From positions 9,741,001 to 9,801,000 of the forward strand of contig NC_045148.1 of assembly GCF_008831285.2 (NCBI RefSeq): a stretch of 60,000 nt of DNA. The letters are read 5' to 3'. Position 1 is the first letter of the stretch; each line of letters starts with the position of its first letter. The DNA is from Nymphaea colorata (taxonomy: Eukaryota; Streptophyta; Magnoliopsida; Nymphaeales; Nymphaeaceae). Of this stretch, positions 46,564 to 57,548 are shown piece after piece. The notes under the pieces were generated by a model. It searched no databases. It was given only the letters and a program-made list of their open reading frames with translations, and had not been told where the DNA came from. The position numbers and the translations under genes were made by a program.

Positions 46564-46975
46564 GACCTTGAGAAGGGTTACTGGCTGAGAAAGCACGTCC
46601 GTCCAGGCTTTGTCCCTCATGGAGATTTTATGGACAACCCATTCATTAACTCTACATGGGGAAATCCAGTTCTGCACGCCAGGTGTTCGATGCAATGCCT
46701 AACCCAAATTTGGTGTCATGGAATGCAATGCAACAATGAGTCTCTGGAATTTATCTAGGAAATGTGTGTGATGGAGGCAGAGAATCCCACATGCATCAGC
46801 GCCGTCACTTCGTGTAGAAGTTTCGGAGATTCTAGTTACTACTACCATTTTCATGGTTTTAGTTAGGTGATTAAAAGGGTTTCTGTAGCTTGTGGGAAGC
46901 TGGGCCTTCTAGAGGAATCAAAAGCTGTGCTTTTTAACTTGCTGCAAGGAGACAAGGTATCATGGTATGCACTTG
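46564..46975 (+). pseudogene. Pentatricopeptide repeat (PPR) protein pseudogene
   Basis: Plus-strand homology is spread over frames: an RPGFVPHGDFMDNPFIN stretch (46564-46650), then after a frameshift SARQVFDAMPNPNLVSWNAM (46672-46731) ending in a TGA at 46737. After a degenerate stretch, ACGKLGLLEESKAVLFNLL and KVSWYAL follow (46888-46972). 'ARxVFDxMPxPNxVSWNAM' is the hallmark of plant PLS-class PPR proteins, which bind organellar RNA. Stops and frameshifts make it non-functional. Gene boundaries cannot be set, and only two to three repeats are recognisable. Confidence 0.72.
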
Positions 46976-47042
46976 TTTTTGTAAATATATGTTTCTGTAT
47001 GGTGGTTGTGGTTGCCTGAAATGGATTGGCTTGTTTTAGTGT

Positions 47043-47400
47043 TATATATATATATATAACATTAATTGTTAAAATATTCGTTTTACAATCTAACTTTTTA
47101 CATATGGCCTTAAAAGTGATTTGATGAGAAACATATATAAAGTTAGTTGTTTTCAGACATGAATAATGTTTTTTTAATAGTAAAAATTGAACAGCTCTTA
47201 TAGCATCAAAATTTTTAGAGTATAAATATTAATTATTTTTACAAAAATGACTTAAATTAAAGCATGATTTATATTAAATTAGTGTTTATAAACACACTAA
47301 AAGGTTCACATTTTGTCTATCATTTTTTTAATATGAATTTAAGAGGTCTGGTTTTTATCCCATACCCAAGTGGTATGACAATATATATATATATATATAT
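47043..47400 (-). mobile_element. TA-flanked MITE, copy 2 (inverted)
   Basis: The core 47059-47380 lies between (TA)n at 47043-47058 and 47381-47400. Its reverse complement aligns with 35427-35787, but it lacks the last ~35 bp at one end. The right terminus AAGTGGTATGACA matches the family end near (TA)n. Confidence 0.68.
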
Positions 47401-48778
47401 TGCTTCACAAGTTTTGCATCTCTCTTGGTCGTAACTCTTAACAACATTGCTACATACATGGATAAAAGGTTGACCGACGTTTTCCTACTTGACCGAAGTT
47501 TTTCAACCATTAGTGAATCCACATTTTTTATAGTGTAACGAAATAAAGAGAAAACCAGGCCTGAAACGAGACCCACTACCTCTACATAAACGTCCTTCTA
47601 TTGGTGGACCTTGGGGTTTGCTTTGTTAAAAAATATTAAATGCATGTATATGATGCATATGCTATAACCTGTTTCATGCATTATCACCTCTATGAATCAT
47701 GAGCCATGACCAACAAACCACCTCGTTAGATGATTGAGATTCATGACTAGCTTTCCACCTTGTAATCAGGGTAACCCGGAATTAGACAATTGAAAGTTGT
47801 GATATGTGTGGCGGGGTTTACATTTTCTCTCTACAGTACGTTTTGTAGTCTTCTAATATTCTTCTTAGCACCTCTATAGGAATGAGATAAATTCTTTGTT
47901 CTTGATATTTAAAGTTATGCAAGAAACACACAGACACCTGACCGATCAGCTCTGCTGGAGTACAGGCGAGGCGAGTTCAAGCTGAACAAAACATGGACAA
48001 TGAAGCCCACTGTGGGTCAAGGTCAAGCTGGCCGAGCTCTCCCTCCTGGAACCGGGCTTGTGTTTAACCCTGTAATTTTTGACAAGAGCCGAAATATCAT
48101 TTTCAATTTAAGGACATAAATGCGAATAAGCATGTCCTTCGACATCTTCATGATCCATCACTATATAGCAATCTTCATGACCGCTACAAGTAACGCTGGT
48201 TCCTTCACTCTCGCCTTTATTAACATCATTAGCAATTTAGCATCTTGAGCATTATCATTCTTATCGTTATCATCATTGTTATGTATTTTAATTTTCTTTT
48301 ATAAGAAGGCAGTCACGGGTTTGATTCCTACGGGTTTGCTTGGGAACTGCTACATGTACCTGTTGGAGAAATAGGGATAGATTCATGGAACAAACACGTT
48401 CTGTGAATCTGTCCTTGTTTTTCAAGCAGATATATGGAATAGCAACTTATTATTAATGTTCCTGAATGACTTCTATAGACGTGTTTGGCTAAGAGAACAT
48501 TTTGTCACTGTTCCATAAATATATCCCAATATTAGGATACCCCTACTGCATAAGAAAAGCAGGCCTTACGGGTGCATGTATGCCTTTGCCACGACGAAGT
48601 CTTTATGTGCATTTTGCCTTGAATCACAACCGAGAAAAACCAGGATTTGGCATCCAAACATGAGAAATACCTTTTTTTTTTTTTTGCATTTTTTAGGGCA
48701 AAAACCTGTTACATAGCAGCAAAACGTTGGGTTCTATACAACCAAGTTTGCCCCTCTTGGACCAAATAGGGACGTAGG
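47401..48778. other. Intergenic, nothing recognised
   Basis: No supported gene. 48311-48340 has a B-box-like word ('gggtttgattcc') without a tRNA fold. Confidence 0.5.
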
Positions 48779-48885
48779 GGTAGTTTGGTAACAATAACAA
48801 GATATTATTATTTTATGCATTTTTTCACCCAGTTTTTGTGACAAATACATGGAATAGTAATATATTATTACTGGTACCAAACAGC
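48779..48885. mobile_element. Short fold-back MITE (about 107 bp)
   Basis: The left end TAGTTTGGTAACAATAA and the right end (reverse complement CTGTTTGGTACCAGTAATAA) form an imperfect inverted repeat of roughly 45 bp covering almost the whole element. No target duplication is clear. A related end motif is at 6990. Confidence 0.5.
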
Positions 48886-50853
48886 TTCATAGGGATCCAT
48901 ACAGCACTCTTCAAAGACCAGTAGATACTAGGTCTGCAGACTGGATCGACCAATTCAACATGTATCGAATTCATAATAATAAATATTAGTCCATAAATTT
49001 TTAGGCAAGAACTCATTTTAAACCTGAAAAATATGCTACGTTCAACTTTCTGAAGACATACCAAAAAGTTGCTAAAGTAAAAATTTCAAGGGTCGTTTCT
49101 ATACCGCACCACCCAAAAGGGATCAACATTCTTTCCGTAAAATTTTCTTTTGAAATGCTTTAAATCTTTCTGTAGAGCCAGCCACTTTTGATCCGATATT
49201 GACAACACCGATTTCTTGACAGTCCCAATGTCTTCCGATTGATTACAAGTCTGTTGTGCGTGCCAATCACAGAACTAACACACCTTTTCTACAAGCCAAA
49301 ATCCAGTACTTAATTTGTTTATCAGGAAAAGGGAAAGAAAAATCCACCAAATGTGTGATTCGTGACCGATCCTTGATCTACCATGAGGTGACAAAGGAAA
49401 GAAGAAAGAAGATGGCCCAGCAGAGATGCTGAGGCTTAGTGCAGTAGAATGACAGTTCACTAAAGAGTAAAGAGATGTACAAAAACGACTGCTCCTGCTT
49501 CTTTCCCTTTCACTTTTTAAAAGTGGTTCAAGATCATTCCAAAGCCAGCATCCGTGCCTACTAAAGCAACACCCACGTTTCCATTTGATGTGCCAAGCCG
49601 CCCTTCTTTGGCAAACCATTAACCAAAGGATTCGTTGGAAGGTGACCTTCCATCCAGGACTTCATGTCTCCCATTTTCTTCTCTTATGCTGCACCAACAC
49701 GTATCACATAAGTTCTGCCTTTCGCTTTCCATTTCTCAACGTTTGGCATAATTGTAAATGAAAAGTACACAAAATACAAAAGCTGAAGTCAGGAAGTGGT
49801 TGTTTCAAAGATTCATAATTGGTAGAAAGCAAGCACCAAAGACTGGCTAGCCTACCCCTTTCTTCTTCCTGCCCTGGCGGCTGCTTTGAGACTTAGGTAG
49901 TCTATGGTACATCTCCTAGACTACCTCTAACTCTTGGTTATCATAGTCAGATTGCGTCCCCCAAAGCAGGTTTCATGACTTTGCTATTTTAGGCTTTTAG
50001 TGCCATTATGTGCTGTCGAGAGTCAATTTTGTTTGTGCGAGATTACAACCAAAATTAAGGGAATGTTGCATATATTGACACATCTTTTCACTTTCCATCA
50101 AATCAAATGACCCTTGGTCAATGACCATGTAAATTGTAAGTAAAACTGACTATATATATATATATATATCATGGATGTGAAAGAGACGAAAGGACTTCTC
50201 AGTACCTATACAAAGAAAAGAGCTTGTATGTTCTATGTATTTTGTTATATATAGTTGACATAGACTACGTTGGTGGGATATTATGTCCTCCATTTAGGGG
50301 CTCCGACTTTCACAAAATCTACGGGCGGACGATCCTGCGGTTGCCTCATGCACCGTGAATATTGATATATTGTTACTACAACTCGTACATTTGTGTTTAC
50401 TTTTCTTGTTGAACTGTTAGAAGTATTTGTTCTCGTTTACTCTTGTCTTCAATCCATATTATCACCTTACCTCCATCTTGCTTCAACTCAACCCAAAAAC
50501 AAGTCTGGCAGATGAGTAATCTTCCGGATCAGCAAGTCTGACATCCAGGAGACTTGTTGATTCAATGGTCATTGAAATGAAAGCAACAATACTTCCAAAG
50601 TAGGAATTCTTTTGGTTAGTCAACCGATTCACTTCTATCTTGCCACATTTTAATTCTCATTGTAGTTGAGAACGAGAAGGGTAAGACGAACCAAACAGCT
50701 ACTGAGAAAATCAACCAAACTGGGGAGCCGATTTATCATTTGAGGAAGTTACTTGTGTTTTTATCATTCATGCAACTTTGTGCGGTAATGCACTCTCCAA
50801 GAACTTTTACTCCTTCCTTCTACATACCAAAAATCAACAATTCCTGAGAGAAT
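48886..50853. other. Intergenic, nothing recognised
   Basis: AT-rich with a TA tract at about 50150-50170. The 114-aa minus ORF at 49275-49619 has no known domain. Confidence 0.5.
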
Positions 50854-50995
50854 CTTCATAGAGAAATAGCAGCCACATTAGGAGCTGGGCTTGCTTTTTT
50901 CTAAACCAATAATTAAGATTTGATTATCTTCATAGAGAGATAGCAGCCACATTGGGAGCTAGGCTTGCTTAAAGTAGAGAGATAGCAGCCACTCA
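50854..50995. repeat. 74-bp tandem duplication, 2.5 copies
   Basis: CTTCATAGAGA.ATAGCAGCC recurs at 50854 and 50928. A partial third copy (AGAGAGATAGCAGCCAC) lies near 50976. The array lies about 65 bp from the copia element's left end. Confidence 0.9.
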
Positions 50996-51059
50996 GTTTG
51001 AGAACTTTCTAGGGACGAAAAGAGTCGGGCCGCGGCACAACTTTTAAATGTGTCAGCCA

Positions 51060-51349
51060 TAAAACTCAGAAAACAGAGGAGAAAAGAACTCAAAGACAAG
51101 AACGATTTTAACGTGGTTCAGCTTTAAGCTTACATCCACGACTCTGCAATTTCTCTCAATAGTTTGAGAAATGCAGGTTCCACTATATATTACGTGGGAT
51201 TACATTTGGATAGATACGGTTGCCTACAGAGTAGCTGATTTTCAGCTTTAGGTTGAACAAACATATCTTTTCTTTCTTTATCCTGTTCATCACTGATTTT
51301 GTCAAGTATATCACGAGAGATTTGATCGTGATTTTCTTTCATCTTAACA
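51060..51349 (-). repeat. 3' LTR of the copia element
   Basis: It starts (minus strand) TGTTAAGATG at 51349 and matches 56090-56368. Its far end stops at GAGTTTTAT without the final CA. Confidence 0.88.
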
Positions 51350-51648
51350 CATCCCCAGAAGCTAATCTCCATGGGAAGGAGATTGAGCTTGTCTCGAAGA
51401 AATATGAATCGAGGTCTTGGTAGAGACTTGGTTAAAATATCTGCAAGCTGTTCATTAGAAGAAATGAAAAGAATTTGAATCTCTTTCCGTGCAACCTTCT
51501 CCCGGACGAAATGAAAATCAACTTCTATATGTTTTGTACGGGCGTGAAAAACAGGATTTGCTGCAAGATATGTAGCTCCCAAGTTATCACACCAAATTTT
51601 TGGGGTGATTGAATTTGTTACATGCAACTCTTCAAGAATTTGTTGCAA
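51190..51648 (-). pseudogene. Copia RNase H C-terminal part (out of frame)
   Basis: Carries [43 protein letters not shown] and ADILTKSLP, the end of copia RNase H. The frame is shifted from the preceding reverse transcriptase ORF, just after [12 protein letters not shown]. The ORF runs into the 3' LTR, as copia pol genes often do. Confidence 0.88.
51350..51371 (-). promoter_or_regulatory. Polypurine tract of the copia element
   Basis: The minus strand reads GGAGATTAGCTTCTGGGGAT directly before the TGTTAAG LTR start. Only the distal GGGGATG part is a good purine run, so this copy may prime weakly. Confidence 0.45.
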
Positions 51649-52844
51649 CCAACTGATTTCAGTACTTCTGCCATAGCTTTATATTCAGCCTCCGTACTAG
51701 ACTTGGCCACTGTTCGTTGTTTGGATGAACTCCATGAGATAAGATTAGCTCCAAGAAAAGTAAGGTACCCTCCAGTGGACCGCCGGTCATCTGGACACCC
51801 TGCCCAATCAGCATCAGCATACCCAAATAACTTAAAGTCACTCTTAGTAATATGAAGACCAAGATTTAGAGTGCCTTTAAGATATCTCAAGATACGTTTG
51901 ACATAGATCCAATGTTCCTCAGTTGGATCATGCATAAATTGGCAAGCTTTATTTACTGCAAAAGAGATGTCAGGCCTTGTAAAAGTGGCATATAACAGTC
52001 CTCCAACTATACTCCTATAAGTGGATGGCTCTTTGAAAGCATGCCCACTATGTTTTGATGGTGTGGAGTTAACTATTGCAGGAGTAACCGTTGGATTTGC
52101 TTCATCCATATTGGATCGGTGAAGTAATTCTTTGATGTATTTGCATTGAGATAGAACTAAGCCTTTCTTTGTTGTACCAATTTCAATGCCAAGGAAATAG
52201 TGAATGGATCCAAGATCTTTAATAGAGAATTCTGAAGCAAATGCCTTTATAAGATTATGAATATAATCATTGGAGCTCCCTGTGATAATGATATCGTCAA
52301 CGTAAATAAGTACAAGTGTGGTTTGATTATTGCTATTAGCAATAAATAAAGAGGAATCTGCCTTGGAGTTATGAAATCCTGATTTTTCCAGATATATCCT
52401 TAATCTGTCATACCATGCTCGAGGAGCTTGTTTAAGACCATATAACGCTTTCTGTAGTTTGCATACATAATGAGGCATATGCTTATCTTCAAATCCTGGT
52501 GGCTGCATCATATAGACATCCTCTTGTAGTGCTCCATGCAGAAAGGCATTGTTGACGTCAAGTTGTCGAATGGTCCACCCATGACTTACAGCAATCGAGA
52601 GAACTAGACGAATAGTGGTAGACTTGACAACAGGACTATATGTCTCAAAATAATCTACCCCTTCCTGTTGACTATAGCCTTTAGCAACCAATCTTGCCTT
52701 GTGTCGAACAATGGATCCATCAGCATTGCATTTGAGTTTATAAATCCATTTGCACCCAACAATATTTTTATTGATTGGTGGTGGAACAAAGTCCCAAGTT
52801 TGATTTCGTTCAAGTGCTGACATCTCCTCATTCATGGCGTTCAT
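51618..52844 (-). CDS. Copia reverse transcriptase and RNase H N-terminal part
   Basis: A 408-codon open frame. It begins with the conserved [14 protein letters not shown] region and [15 protein letters not shown]. The catalytic block holds [11 protein letters not shown] and YVDD ([10 protein letters not shown]), then [26 protein letters not shown], and RNase H with [17 protein letters not shown] and [11 protein letters not shown]. Role: copying element RNA into cDNA. It is separated from the upstream integrase frame by a frameshift near 52,850-52,960 and from its own C-terminus by one near 51,670, so it is a fragment of one polyprotein, not a separate gene. Confidence 0.9.
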   Translation of the reverse strand: MNAMNEEMSALERNQTWDFVPPPINKNIVGCKWIYKLKCNADGSIVRHKARLVAKGYSQQEGVDYFETYSPVVKSTTIRLVLSIAVSHGWTIRQLDVNNAFLHGALQEDVYMMQPPGFEDKHMPHYVCKLQKALYGLKQAPRAWYDRLRIYLEKSGFHNSKADSSLFIANSNNQTTLVLIYVDDIIITGSSNDYIHNLIKAFASEFSIKDLGSIHYFLGIEIGTTKKGLVLSQCKYIKELLHRSNMDEANPTVTPAIVNSTPSKHSGHAFKEPSTYRSIVGGLLYATFTRPDISFAVNKACQFMHDPTEEHWIYVKRILRYLKGTLNLGLHITKSDFKLFGYADADWAGCPDDRRSTGGYLTFLGANLISWSSSKQRTVAKSSTEAEYKAMAEVLKSVGCNKFLKSCM

Positions 52845-55483
52845 CCATTTGGCATTGTTTTGGGCTTGTTGAAGAGTGTGAGGTTCCTCGTCTTCTTGAC
52901 TCGCTCTTGAGTAGGAGGAAAGATACGAAAAGGGAACTTTAGGACGTCTTGCGATCTAGTTACCATGTGATGGGTGCGTTGAGGCATGTGATTTGCGATA
53001 TCTGCATCATTGGATGTCTCATGTAAATCTTGCTGAGGAATCAATTGGTCGTCTTCTTGTCTTGGTTGAGAACTAGGAAGAGTGTTGTGAAGAGGATTTG
53101 GCACCTCAATAATTTCATTGTCTGATATGCTTGTTGGAGACTGTTTTTCCTCTAGAAGCCATTTAGCTATATCTGGAGCACAAAAATTCTTCTTGGGGAA
53201 CAAAAAATGATTTTCATCAAAAACCACATGACGAGAGATGATGGTCTTTCTAGAAATTGGATCGTAACAGAGATAACCTTTATAGCAAACACCATATCCA
53301 ATGAAAACACATGCCTTGGATTTAGGAGCAAGCTTATTCGACCTATAAGGTTTCAAGGAGGGATAACATGTACATCCAAACACACGAAGATGTTTTAAAT
53401 CTGGTTTGTGTTTCAATAGCATTTCATACGGAGACTTCTTCCCAAGTTGAAATGATGGAAGACGATTGATAATATGTACCGCAGTTCTGAAAACGTCAAA
53501 CCATAAGAAATCCTTTAGTGAAGCATGAGACATCATGGTAAGACCAGTTTCAACCACATGTCTATGTTTACGCTCGACGACGCCGTTCTGTTGATGGGTA
53601 TGTGGGCATGAAATTCTTCTTTTAATTCCATGATGATTAAGAAATTGAGAGAACCCATGACTCATGAACTCACCCCCACCGTCGCTCTGAAAAATTTTTA
53701 TTTTCTGACCAATCTGATTTTCAACTATGTTTTTGAAGTTCTTGAAGCAATAGAAGGTGTCAGACTTTTTAGTGAGAGGAAATATCCATGAGAATTTAGA
53801 ATGATCATCAATAAGTAGCAAGTAATACCAATACCCTTCTCTAGATGCGTGAGGAGCTGGTCCCCATAGATCCGCATGCACAATTTCAAGAGGAAAGCTA
53901 GCAACTTTATTTGAACTTTCAAAAGGTAAGGAATGCATTTTTCCAACCATACAACTAGAGCAAAAATCAGCATACTGATAATGTTTAAACAAAGACGAAG
54001 TCTGATTCATGAAATTCAATATTCTAGAGTTAGGATGGCCAAGACGACAGTGCCAAACCGTGGCATCTTTATTCCTTGCTAAAGTCGACAAAGCATGATA
54101 TCTTGAGGATTTTTCATGTATTTGCTGCTCACCCATCCGTTTCCCACTATGAGAGGCCAATGAGGAGTTCCAGACATAAAGTCCATGCTTATTCCGTCCC
54201 TGATGGAGTGTGCATCTGGTCTGCATGTCCTTAACCAGGAATTTATGAGGATAAAATTCAAAAAAACATTGATTATCTCTAGTAAATTTGGCTACAGATA
54301 GCAAATTTTTGGCAATTCCAGGAACATAAAGGACTTGAGGCAAATTGAATTTAGTTCCATTGGTAGAGATAGAAGCATTACCAATATTGGAGATACGAGC
54401 ATTAGAACCATTTGCGACCATCACCCCATCTGTACCCATATAATCTGATTTATTTGAAAGAATGCCTTCTTGTGCAGTCATGTGATGAGATGCTCCTGTG
54501 TCCGGGTACCATGCCGTATCCGTAGGGTGCTGACCCAATGCAATAGCAGCAAATGCCTTAGGAATATCATAACATTGGCGAGCCGTGTGATTTTTCCTGC
54601 CACAAAACTGACATACAATTGGCTGCTTCGCTGGGCTGAAGTCCTTATACCCACGGTTTCCTTGATTTTGATTATAAGAGCTGTTTGGCTGATTATTTTG
54701 ATGAGGTTGTTGTCTGCCCCTACCTCGACCTCCATAGAAACGACTACACCCACGACCTCGTTGGCTAAAAAAGGCCATAGAATTTTCAACTTGTTGGGAG
54801 GCATGGCGATGCATATTTTGAAGTCTTTTCTCATGATTCAACAAGAGATCATATAACTCAGCAAACGTAGGCAGATGTTTCATGGTGGTAATCGATGTTA
54901 TGAAACTTTCATATTCAGTTGATAGCCCATTAAGAGTATGGTGAACAAGAGCATCATCAGAAATAAATTCATTTGCAACACATAGAGCATCAGCAATGAA
55001 GCGTACTTTATTTAAGTATTCAACCATCGGAAGATCTCCTTTCCGTACATCTTGAAGGTCTCGTTTTAGCTGTAAAATCCGCATACTTGATTGTGATGCA
55101 TAAGATTTTTCCAATTGAATCCATGCATCTTTAGACGTAGGAGATCTAATAATTTGACCCAAAACAGATTTGTCTACTGTAGCCTTGATCCAGCTTAAGG
55201 CAAGCTGATCTGCTCGTTTCCAAATAATAAATTCAGGGTTAACAAATTTGTTTGCTCCTTCGCCAATAAATTGATTTGGAGCAGGGCAGGAACCATCCAC
55301 AAATTTAATCAGATCTTGACTGAACATAACAGATTCTATTTGTGACCTCCACAGTAAATAGTTGGAACTATCTAGCTTGACAGAAACAAGACTAGAAAAA
55401 GCATTCCATTGAAACATGGATTGAGACGAGAGAGAGATGGAACCTGAATTTGGTATAGACGAGGACAGATTTGATGCTTCCAT
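52841..55483 (-). CDS. Copia gag, protease and integrase
   Basis: The start is set at the ATG at 55483 (MEASNLSSS). The frame stays open another ~119 codons upstream, but that part lacks gag homology and is leader. Order: gag with YLLWRSQIESVM and the UBN2-type region; a Gly/Arg-rich patch; CCHC zinc knuckle CQFCGRKNHTARQC; aspartic protease WYPDTGASHHM; integrase zinc finger (HCRLGHPN ... CSSC); catalytic core with HADLWGPAP, DDHSKF, FQSDGGGEF and NGVVERKHRH, giving the D-D-E triad; GKKSPYEMLL and YDPISRKTI after it. All key residues I looked for are present. The frame is lost near 52,850-52,960, before reverse transcriptase, so the full polyprotein cannot be made from this copy without frameshifting. 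Confidence 0.9.
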   Translation of the reverse strand: MEASNLSSSIPNSGSISLSSQSMFQWNAFSSLVSVKLDSSNYLLWRSQIESVMFSQDLIKFVDGSCPAPNQFIGEGANKFVNPEFIIWKRADQLALSWIKATVDKSVLGQIIRSPTSKDAWIQLEKSYASQSSMRILQLKRDLQDVRKGDLPMVEYLNKVRFIADALCVANEFISDDALVHHTLNGLSTEYESFITSITTMKHLPTFAELYDLLLNHEKRLQNMHRHASQQVENSMAFFSQRGRGCSRFYGGRGRGRQQPHQNNQPNSSYNQNQGNRGYKDFSPAKQPIVCQFCGRKNHTARQCYDIPKAFAAIALGQHPTDTAWYPDTGASHHMTAQEGILSNKSDYMGTDGVMVANGSNARISNIGNASISTNGTKFNLPQVLYVPGIAKNLLSVAKFTRDNQCFFEFYPHKFLVKDMQTRCTLHQGRNKHGLYVWNSSLASHSGKRMGEQQIHEKSSRYHALSTLARNKDATVWHCRLGHPNSRILNFMNQTSSLFKHYQYADFCSSCMVGKMHSLPFESSNKVASFPLEIVHADLWGPAPHASREGYWYYLLLIDDHSKFSWIFPLTKKSDTFYCFKNFKNIVENQIGQKIKIFQSDGGGEFMSHGFSQFLNHHGIKRRISCPHTHQQNGVVERKHRHVVETGLTMMSHASLKDFLWFDVFRTAVHIINRLPSFQLGKKSPYEMLLKHKPDLKHLRVFGCTCYPSLKPYRSNKLAPKSKACVFIGYGVCYKGYLCYDPISRKTIISRHVVFDENHFLFPKKNFCAPDIAKWLLEEKQSPTSISDNEIIEVPNPLHNTLPSSQPRQEDDQLIPQQDLHETSNDADIANHMPQRTHHMVTRSQDVLKFPFRIFPPTQERVKKTRNLTLFNKPKTMPNG

Positions 55484-56077
55484 GGATAGCAAGATACAAA
55501 ATTCCAAAACTAATGTTTGTGCTCCTTGATTTATCGTCAAAACAGAGTGCTGTAACAGAACTCCCAGAGAACAGCACTTCAAAAAAAAATCTATAGATCC
55601 TTCCAACGATCTTTGAAAAATCTGGAATCGTGTGAGAGTATTCCTCAGGCACCTAGGAACCCAATAGACTTCTACACGACAACAAAAGTCTCCACAGAAA
55701 ACAACGCCAGAGTTTGTTGTTGCTGTGAATGAAGAAAACGCCCAAATCTGGTAGAACAGAGACAGGTTGCCGAAGAACAGACGATTCCGGCCAGTACCGG
55801 TGACTTCGCTGGTCGAGCTCAAGTCTTTCGGAACCGTCACTCGTCTGGGTTTCTACCTGAGCAATATTACGCCGATTGATGGCAGCTAGAATTAACGCCA
55901 GACAAAAAACGATGTCTGGTTCAGCAGACAGAACGTTCCTGGCTTCTTCAGCGTTTAAACCACTCTTGAATCAGATGATCTATGTGTCGAGAAGTTGAAA
56001 AGAGGATTTTTGCAAGGAGCATCAATCAACTGCCTTCTGCATCAACTTTTGGCTAGTGATTCACAACAAAGAGACAG
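55484..56077 (-). other. Copia untranslated leader
   Basis: About 590 bp between the primer site and the gag ATG, without homology in any frame. Confidence 0.6.
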
Positions 56078-56089
56078 GCTCTGATACCA
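56078..56089 (-). promoter_or_regulatory. Copia primer-binding site (initiator Met-tRNA)
   Basis: The minus strand reads TGGTATCAGAGC immediately after the LTR end TTTTATCA. Confidence 0.92.
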
Positions 56090-56368
56090 TGATAAAACTC
56101 AGAAAACAGAGGAGAAAAGAACTCAAAGACAAGAACGATTTTAACGTGGTTCAGCTTTAAGCTTACATCCACGACTCTGCAATTTCTCTCAATAGTTTGA
56201 GAAATGGAGGTTCCACTATATATTACGTGGGATTACATTTGGATAGATACGGTTGCCTACAAAGTAGCTGATTTTCAGCTTTAGGTTGAACAAGCATATC
56301 TTTTCTTTCTTTATCCTGTTCATCACTGATTTTGTCAAGTATATCACGAGAGATTTGATCGTGATTTT
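56090..56368 (-). repeat. 5' LTR of the copia element
   Basis: Matches 51060-51337 with three differences seen. It holds a minus-strand TATATAG motif near 56215-56222 beside a CACGTA element, the likely promoter. Its outer end is replaced: homology stops at the T-run at about 56368 and the expected TGTTAAGATG start is absent. Confidence 0.87.
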
Positions 56369-57280
56369 TTTTTGCCGTATTGGTTCAAAATTTGTTTTGG
56401 CCTGCAATATCATAGTAGGCTTTCCTAGATCCAAACAGTTTCTATCCTAGCTGTCTTGCTTGTGAAAATATTTCCCAATGTCCTGTTACCCTGATTTTTT
56501 CCTTGCATACTGTAGTGAAACAAACAAGCTCTTAGAGTTCTGAACTTCAGAGAGAGAGAAACTATGGGAGGTTTCATCCACCCATATGACCTGCTACATT
56601 CTCATGCATTGCAGAAACTGTACCTCCAAAAAGAAAAAGCCAAGAATCTCCCTCAGAAAGACTTAAAATTTTGAACAGTTAAACCTTCCATTATGCAATA
56701 TTTTAATACCATTGATTCCTGGCTCTCGTTTCTGACATGGTACCACCCCATTGTCTTGTAGGAATCATTACTTACACGTGGTGACAACATGACAGTGAAG
56801 TTGAGCCAGTCCTGTCCTGACATATGGTGAAAGATACCAGTACTTCTCCACTCTCCACTCTCCAATAAACTTTCACATCAGGGATATATTGTGACAAAAT
56901 GGAAACGTTAAAATCATCTTTGACTTTAGGAAAATTTTCTAGTACAGGATAGTTTTTGAAAAAAATACAGAACCTGAAAGAAGGATTTATCTTCATAACT
57001 GTATCCTAACTCACCTTGAAAACTAGCTCAGATCTCTGACAATGAAGTCCTTAGGTTTCTTTGTGCAGGTGGTGGAGTGCAACTGCTTCATACTTAGAAG
57101 AAACAATATGCAGGACAAACTTTTACAGGTTCCAAAATGGCGTACATTCACAGGAAACCTTTATTTGATTTTCTTTAGAGATTTTGGAAACTTATTACTT
57201 GCTTTTCAATTATTCCAAAATATAGGACCCTCAATGGAAGTTGGTATTTTTCTCTTGTGAAGCATCCCATGCTACCTATC
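56369..57280. other. Intergenic between copia and the second CAT gene
   Basis: AT-rich DNA with no recognised gene; it includes the distal promoter of the second CAT gene. Confidence 0.5.
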
Positions 57281-57290
57281 CTATATAAAG
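57281..57290 (+). promoter_or_regulatory. TATA box of the second CAT gene
   Basis: CTATATAAAG, about 260 bp upstream of the ATG, followed by an 'acacaaacataa' context. It allows a 5' UTR of roughly 230 nt. Confidence 0.55.
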
Positions 57291-57548
57291 ACACAAACAT
57301 AATCTTTACCAAACAGTGTGAGAAATGATAGCTGCCTAAGTGCCGCATTCTGCGTATCAAGCAATCTTTTCCATTTTTTATTGCAAAAACACAGAACAGG
57401 GGTACCTCATAGCGTGAGCAGCGTCCTCCCAAACTTTTGCTTCCAGAGCCCTTTTTGAGTTCAGAGATTCTCCCTTTTTGAAGGTTCATAAGGGGATCTC
57501 GTACCCACAGGCACAATTCTTCAGAATCCATTGCCACTGGTGAAGAAA

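Larger units (their letters stand above)
51060..56368 (-). mobile_element. Ty1/copia retrotransposon (5.3 kb), young but with eroded ends
   Basis: A minus-strand element with near-identical ~280-bp LTRs (3 differences seen), a Met-tRNA primer site, gag-protease-integrase and reverse transcriptase-RNase H in copia order. The outer end of each LTR is abnormal. The 5' LTR lacks the TGTTAAGATGAAAG start kept in the 3' LTR, and the 3' LTR lacks the terminal CA kept in the 5' LTR. No target duplication flanks it. Two frameshifts break the polyprotein. Motifs suggest the Ale/Retrofit lineage (inference). It sits between the two CAT genes. Confidence 0.93.

Noticed and set aside
46267-46695. 142-aa minus-strand ORF
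   Set aside because: It overlaps plus-strand PPR homology, which explains the sequence; the ORF itself matches nothing.
48305-48360. Possible SINE or tRNA-like B box
   Set aside because: A single B-box-like word with no A box, no cloverleaf and no target duplication.
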